From the NCBI GenBank assembly GCA_963700785.1, contig CAVOYZ010000007.1, forward strand, positions 1-64,000: a DNA stretch of 64,000 nucleotides, given 5' to 3'. Numbering within the stretch: the stretch's first letter is position 1; every line of letters begins with the position of its first letter. The notes beneath the pieces are model-generated. The model saw only the letters and a list, made by a program, of their open reading frames with translations, made no database searches and was not told the DNA's origin. The position numbers were made by a program, and so were the translations under genes. This stretch comes from CAXMST01 sp963700785 (lineage in GTDB: Bacteria > Actinomycetota > Thermoleophilia > Solirubrobacterales > 70-9). This document shows positions 60,916 to 64,000 of the stretch, in pieces.

Positions 60916-61335
60916 ATGAAGAGGGCAATCGGAGCGAGCTGCCTGACCATGGCGTTGGCCGCGCTGCTCGCGGCTCCCGCTGAGGCCCGCATCGAGCAGT
61001 GGGACGGCAAGGTCAAGGGGGGAGGTGAGGTCGGGTTTCAGGTCAAGTTCAAGCGCGGCAAGCCGAAGTTGGTCGGCTTCCTCGAGGTCACGGGTCTGCC
61101 GGTCAAGTGCACGACCGGGCCGACGAAGGTCCGCATCGCCCACAACGCGTTCGACCTCAAGGTCAGGAAGCGGAAGTTCAGCTACACCTTCCAGGGCTTC
61201 ACCGCCAAGTTCAAGGGCAGGTTCAACAAGAAGCGCAAGAAGGCGACCGGAACGATCGACTACGGGCCCGCCGATCCGGAGCCTTCGATGGGTTGCGACA
61301 CCAACGGTCCCCGCCGCTGGACCGCGCGCAAGTAG
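60916..61335 (+). CDS. Small exported Lys-rich protein
   Basis: A 139-residue exported protein with signal peptide (ASCLTMALAALLAAPAEA, cleavage near residue 23) and a mature part very rich in Lys and Gly beta strands (GGEVGFQVKFKRGKPKLVGF, FKGRFNKKRKKATGTIDY). Two Cys residues (VKCTT, MGCDT) could pair. GGAG about 8 bases before ATG 60916 supports the start. The composition matches the basic envelope proteins at 3742-4503 and the C-terminus of 61834-63630. Confidence 0.65.
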   Translation: MKRAIGASCLTMALAALLAAPAEARIEQWDGKVKGGGEVGFQVKFKRGKPKLVGFLEVTGLPVKCTTGPTKVRIAHNAFDLKVRKRKFSYTFQGFTAKFKGRFNKKRKKATGTIDYGPADPEPSMGCDTNGPRRWTARK

Positions 61336-61383
61336 CCCGTACAGGTCGATGCAGTGGATCGGTCCGGGCCGCCCCGCGCCCGC

Positions 61384-61389
61384 TAGCCT
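61384..61389 (+). promoter_or_regulatory. -10 box TAGCCT before tRNA-Ser(CGA)
   Basis: TAGCCT lies 23 bases before the mature tRNA 5' end. Confidence 0.35.
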
Positions 61390-61412
61390 TCACGCCCGGC
61401 CAACGGCCGTCC

Positions 61413-61502
61413 GGAGGGGTGGCAGAGCGGTTGAATGCGGCGGTCTCGAAAACCGTTATGCGTCTTTTCGGCGTATCGAGGGTTCGAATCCCTCCCCCTC
61501 CG
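61413..61502 (+). tRNA. tRNA-Ser (anticodon CGA)
   Basis: GGAGGGG and CCCCTCC form the acceptor stem, with G discriminator at 61502. The anticodon loop in CGGTCTCGAAAACCG gives CGA, reading UCG. A long variable arm (GCGTCTTTTCGGCGT) and T-arm GAGGGTTCGAATCCCTC follow. CCA is not encoded. Its 3' half is repeated 2.3 kb downstream. Confidence 0.96.
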
Positions 61503-61506
61503 TAGA
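61461..61506 (+). repeat. 46-bp direct repeat, copy at tRNA-Ser 3' end (att-like)
   Basis: This 46-bp segment covers the tRNA variable arm, T-arm, acceptor 3' strand and 4 bases beyond. It is identical to 63733-63778, while the flanks differ. Site-specific recombinases commonly use such tRNA 3' ends. Confidence 0.75.
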
Positions 61507-61833
61507 TAGGCCGGATTCGGCATAGACAAGCGGTTTCTGCCATTCCGTTGGCATCCAGGAGTGCCAACGTAATGGCCCGCTCGGAGGACGAAGCTCAAGG
61601 TGAAGCTGAAGCGGTAAGGCTGCCCCAAAGGGGGAGGGCGCGCTGTGCCCTGGGAGCACATGTCCGCGCCCCCCTTCGGAGATTCGGGCCAGCAACAAGC
61701 GCCCGGGAGTTCTGCTGCGCCCACGAAGGCCTGACCGTACGCCCAAGTACCCAGCCATCTTTGACCTGACCGGGGTGGGGTTGCGGTAGTAGTGTCCAAC
61801 TCGCCAGATGGTCGGCGAGACCCCCAAGCAGGT
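61503..61833. other. Intergenic region of the tRNA islet
   Basis: This gene-free 331-bp stretch holds an old C-terminal coding remnant (61591-61617), a GGGGAGGGC-rich hairpin-like stretch around 61630-61680, and a TAGTGT box at 61790-61795 ahead of the propeller gene. Base use is less GC-skewed than in neighbouring genes. Confidence 0.5.
61591..61617 (+). pseudogene. Remnant of a Lys-rich C-terminus
   Basis: The frame ends ARRTKLKVKLKR then TAA at 61615, closely resembling the end of the downstream propeller gene (KLSVKLKG, stop). A stop lies in the same frame at 61570, so only about 14 codons remain. It looks like the tail of a lost gene of the same protein class. Confidence 0.4.
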
Positions 61834-63630
61834 ATGAATCGGGCCGGTCCGAGAAGGCCTCGGCGAATCACCGCGCTGGTTCTGTCGGTGACCGCGGCGC
61901 TGTGCGCTTTCGTCCCTGCGACCGCCGCGTTCGCGGTCGAGGGTCAGTTGGACTTCATCGGTAGCGACAATGCCATTGTTGAGGGCGGCGTCACCACCGG
62001 CCCGGATGGTCGGCAGGTGTACGCGACCGCGAACACGCCTGGTGGTCCCGCCGTCTTCGCTTTCCCCCGCAGTTCCGCCACGGGCGAGCTAGGTGACTAC
62101 TCCGTCATATTCGGCGCGGATGCGGGTGGCCCGGACCTCGATCTTCCCAACGACGTCACCACCTCCGCGGACGGCCAGAACCTCTACGTCACTGCGGGCA
62201 CGGGCGACTCCCTCGGGGCTTTCACTCGTAACCCGTCCACCGGAGCGCTGAGCTTGCTCGAGATCGAGAAGGACGGCCTGAACGGCGTCGACGGCCTCGA
62301 TGGCGCCATCGGCGTAGCCATCTCCCCAGACGGCCAGAACCTCTACGTTGCCGCCGCGGTCGACGACGCCCTGACCGCCTTCACTCGCAACCCAAATACC
62401 GGAGCGCTGGGCTTCTTCGAGGTCAAAAGGGACGGCGTCGGCGGCGTCGACGGCCTCAACAACGCCAGGGGCGTCAGCATCTCCCCTGGCGGACAGAACG
62501 TCTACGTCGCCTCTCAGACCGACGACGCCCTCGCCGCTTTCACTCGTAACCCGAGCACCGGAGCGCTGAGCTTCGTCGAGGTCGAAAAGGACGGCGTCGG
62601 CGGCGTCGACGGCCTCAACGGCGCCCACGGCGTGGCCGTCTCACCGGACGGCAGGCACGTATACGTGGCCTCGATCAGCGACGCCCTCGTCGCATTCACT
62701 CGCAGCCCGACAACCGGAACGCTCAACTTCGTCGAAGCCGAAATGGACGGCGTTGGCGGCGTCGACGGTCTCGACGGCGCCCGGGGTGTCACCGTCTCCG
62801 ACGACGGCAAGCACGTCTACGTCGCCTCTTCGGAGGACGGCGCTGTCGCCGTCTTCTCCCGCGACGGGGTCACCGGGGAGCTGGACCTAGTCGAGGTCGA
62901 AAGGGCCGTCGAGGCCGTCGGGCCCGCCCTCGATGGCGCCTTCGCCCTCAGCGCTTCGCCCGACGACAGGAACCTCTACGTTGCCGCCGACGAAATTGTG
63001 GCGTTCACGCGGGAGCCCGACACCACCGCACCCGAAACAGCGATCGACTCCGGCGCGGCCGGCAACACCGCCGATGCGACTCCCACCTTCGGCTTCAGCT
63101 CCAACGACCCCGGCTTCACCGCGGGCTTCGAATGCCGGGTCGATGGCGGCCCGTTCTTCGCCTGTAGCTCACCGGAGACGATCGGCCCGCTGAGCGACGG
63201 TCCGCACAACTTCGAGGTCCGTGCGGTCGACACCGCCGGCAACGCTGATCCTTCTTCGGCGCTCCGAGGCTTCAACGTCACCCCCGATACCGTCTTGGAC
63301 GGCTCCGCTTCTGCGAAGGACAAGCAGAAGCAGAAGGGCAAGAAGATCATCGTCGAGGCGAAGGTCAAGGCCGGCGAGGACCTGAGCGCGACGGCCACGG
63401 GCAAGGTCAAGGTCGGCAAGAAGTCCTACAAGCTGAAGAAGCAGACAAAGAACGTCTCCCCAGGTTCCTCCAAGAACCTGAAGCTGAAGCTGAAGAAGTC
63501 AAAGGACGCGAAGAAGATCGCCAAGGCGCTGAAGCAGGGCAAGAAGGCGAAGGCGAAGCTGACCGTGAAGATGACCGACGACCTCGGCAACAAGAAGTCG
63601 CAGAAGCTCTCCGTCAAGCTGAAGGGGTAG
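61834..63630 (+). CDS. Exported lactonase-type beta-propeller protein with Lys-rich C-terminal domain
   Basis: A 598-residue exported protein. Signal peptide (ITALVLSVTAALCAFVPATA), then a seven-bladed lactonase-like propeller in which near-identical units of about 53 residues recur (VAISPDGQNLYVAA, DDALTAFTRNPNTGALGF). Next an Ig-like domain (FECRVDGGPFFACSSPETIG, VRAVDTAGNADPS), then a Lys-rich beta domain (KAGEDLSATATGKVKVGKKS, ending KLSVKLKG). Blade repeats lack the catalytic residues of 6-phosphogluconolactonase as far as can be seen, so adhesion or cell-surface binding is more likely. ATG 61834 (AGCAGG nearby) is preferred to GTG 61792 in the same frame. It is the only gene between the two att-like repeats. 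Confidence 0.82.
   Translation: MNRAGPRRPRRITALVLSVTAALCAFVPATAAFAVEGQLDFIGSDNAIVEGGVTTGPDGRQVYATANTPGGPAVFAFPRSSATGELGDYSVIFGADAGGPDLDLPNDVTTSADGQNLYVTAGTGDSLGAFTRNPSTGALSLLEIEKDGLNGVDGLDGAIGVAISPDGQNLYVAAAVDDALTAFTRNPNTGALGFFEVKRDGVGGVDGLNNARGVSISPGGQNVYVASQTDDALAAFTRNPSTGALSFVEVEKDGVGGVDGLNGAHGVAVSPDGRHVYVASISDALVAFTRSPTTGTLNFVEAEMDGVGGVDGLDGARGVTVSDDGKHVYVASSEDGAVAVFSRDGVTGELDLVEVERAVEAVGPALDGAFALSASPDDRNLYVAADEIVAFTREPDTTAPETAIDSGAAGNTADATPTFGFSSNDPGFTAGFECRVDGGPFFACSSPETIGPLSDGPHNFEVRAVDTAGNADPSSALRGFNVTPDTVLDGSASAKDKQKQKGKKIIVEAKVKAGEDLSATATGKVKVGKKSYKLKKQTKNVSPGSSKNLKLKLKKSKDAKKIAKALKQGKKAKAKLTVKMTDDLGNKKSQKLSVKLKG
62137..62920 (+). repeat. Tandem coding repeats of about 156-159 bp
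   Basis: Five units encode propeller blades of 52-53 residues in a row. Similarity is high at the DNA level (for example GACGGCGTCGGCGGCGTCGA recurs), so the array is recent or kept alike by recombination, and copy number could vary between strains. Confidence 0.7.
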
Positions 63631-63732
63631 GGGAGCCGTTCCCATAGCCGTTCCAACGAGCGGCTCTCGGACGCAGATCCGGCTCGCCTGAGCCAGGTCT
63701 ACGGACGTAGAGTCCGTCTCGAAACCGTCGTA

Positions 63733-63778
63733 CGTCTTTTCGGCGTATCGAGGGTTCGAATCCCTCCCCCTCCGTAGA
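63733..63778 (+). repeat. 46-bp direct repeat, second copy (att-like, partial tRNA-Ser)
   Basis: Identical to 61461-61506. Weaker similarity to the tRNA continues upstream to about 63713 (GTCTCGAAACCGTCGTA against GTCTCGAAAACCGTTATG), but no acceptor 5' strand or D-arm exists, so this is not a functional tRNA. Confidence 0.75.
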
Positions 63779-63897
63779 GAAGCTGATTTCCCCGAGACCC
63801 ACCGCACACCCTCTTCACTGAACTCGTCGACCCGTGCGTGGGTTTGGTCGCCTTGCTCTGGCCTGCGACCAGTGGCCGCGTCGGTAAGAATGGCGGC

Positions 63898-64000
63898 GTG
63901 ACCACCCCCGATCCCAAACGGTTCAGCGAGCGCAAGCGGCGCGTCGTGGTTGAGGGCGTCGAGATGGCCTACGCCGACGAGGGAGAGGGGCCGCCTACCT
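63898..64000 (+). CDS. Haloalkane dehalogenase-like alpha/beta-hydrolase (5' part only)
   Basis: From GTG 63898 the frame reads VTTPDPKRFSERKRRVVV then EGVEMAYADEGEGPP to the window end. This is the N-terminal pattern of haloalkane dehalogenases and epoxide-hydrolase-like enzymes, where the next segment (HGNPTSSYLWR-type) would carry the oxyanion residues and cannot be seen. TAAGAA lies 7 bases before the start. The call rests on 34 residues. Confidence 0.5.
   Translation, partial: MTTPDPKRFSERKRRVVVEGVEMAYADEGEGPPT

Noticed and set aside
61223..61567. Minus-strand frame over tRNA-Ser(CGA)
   Set aside because: It includes the typical false translation of a tRNA-Ser antisense strand; the tRNA explains the sequence.
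63713..63778. Second functional tRNA-Ser
   Set aside because: It lacks the acceptor 5' strand and D-arm; only the 3' half is present.

Overview
The window is GC-rich, densely coding actinobacterial chromosome. Most likely source is a Thermoleophilia/Solirubrobacterales-type organism; this is inferred from gene content and not proven by a marker gene. The supporting content is: two F420/DDN-type (DUF385) oxidoreductases and an LLM flavin oxidoreductase; an ECF sigma factor with an RskA anti-sigma factor; type III glutamine synthetase; many exported beta-propeller proteins, one ending in a Lys-rich Gly-Lys domain; and start codons preceded directly by a TANNNT box, as in leaderless actinobacterial genes.

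Layout. 1-9.6 kb: lipoprotein, sigma/anti-sigma pair, DUF4389 membrane protein, LOG-family protein, SDR plus membrane protein, YccF, a ureohydrolase, a DUF385 protein, and an enoyl-CoA hydratase/SDR pair. 9.6-22.5 kb: EttA, MFS transporter, PRC-barrel protein, two exported hydrolases, an ABC-2 exporter, an X-Pro/CocE-type exported hydrolase, a homocysteine S-methyltransferase-type enzyme, another SDR and a 5'-3' exonuclease-like protein. 22.5-35.7 kb: a run of large exported repeat/propeller proteins. It includes a compact unit of two related propellers, a third exported protein and a TetR regulator (30.1-35.7 kb), interrupted upstream by EVE, LLM, SGNH and DUF385 genes. 35.7-47.8 kb: glutamine synthetase III, desaturase, metallo-beta-lactamase, GH26-like glycosidase, a 989-residue alpha/beta-hydrolase-adenylation fusion, an SRPBCC/phosphatase/SRPBCC cluster with a fructosamine-kinase-like gene, and rlmN. 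47.8-64 kb: cyclophilin, tandem sulfatases, a 1439-residue zinc-ribbon/kinase/ATPase/cyclase protein, a metallo-beta-lactamase back-to-back with a 27-residue membrane miniprotein, an S8 protease, tadA, a histidine kinase and two tRNA-Ser genes. A 2.2-kb islet at the end is bounded by a 46-bp repeat of the tRNA-Ser(CGA) 3' end, followed by the start of a haloalkane-dehalogenase-like gene.

Data quality matters here. At least eight genes carry single-base reading-frame breaks with good protein sequence on both sides. Nearly all have the same sign (one extra base), which fits assembly insertion errors better than gene decay. I annotate these as single genes across the break and give the site.

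Candidates for something new: the tRNA-Ser islet, the paired propeller operon with TetR, the kinase-ATPase-cyclase protein with altered catalytic residues, the hydrolase-adenylation fusion with a degenerate nucleotide loop, and the miniprotein with a symmetrical 25-bp divergent promoter. No CRISPR array, rRNA, transposase or integrase was seen.
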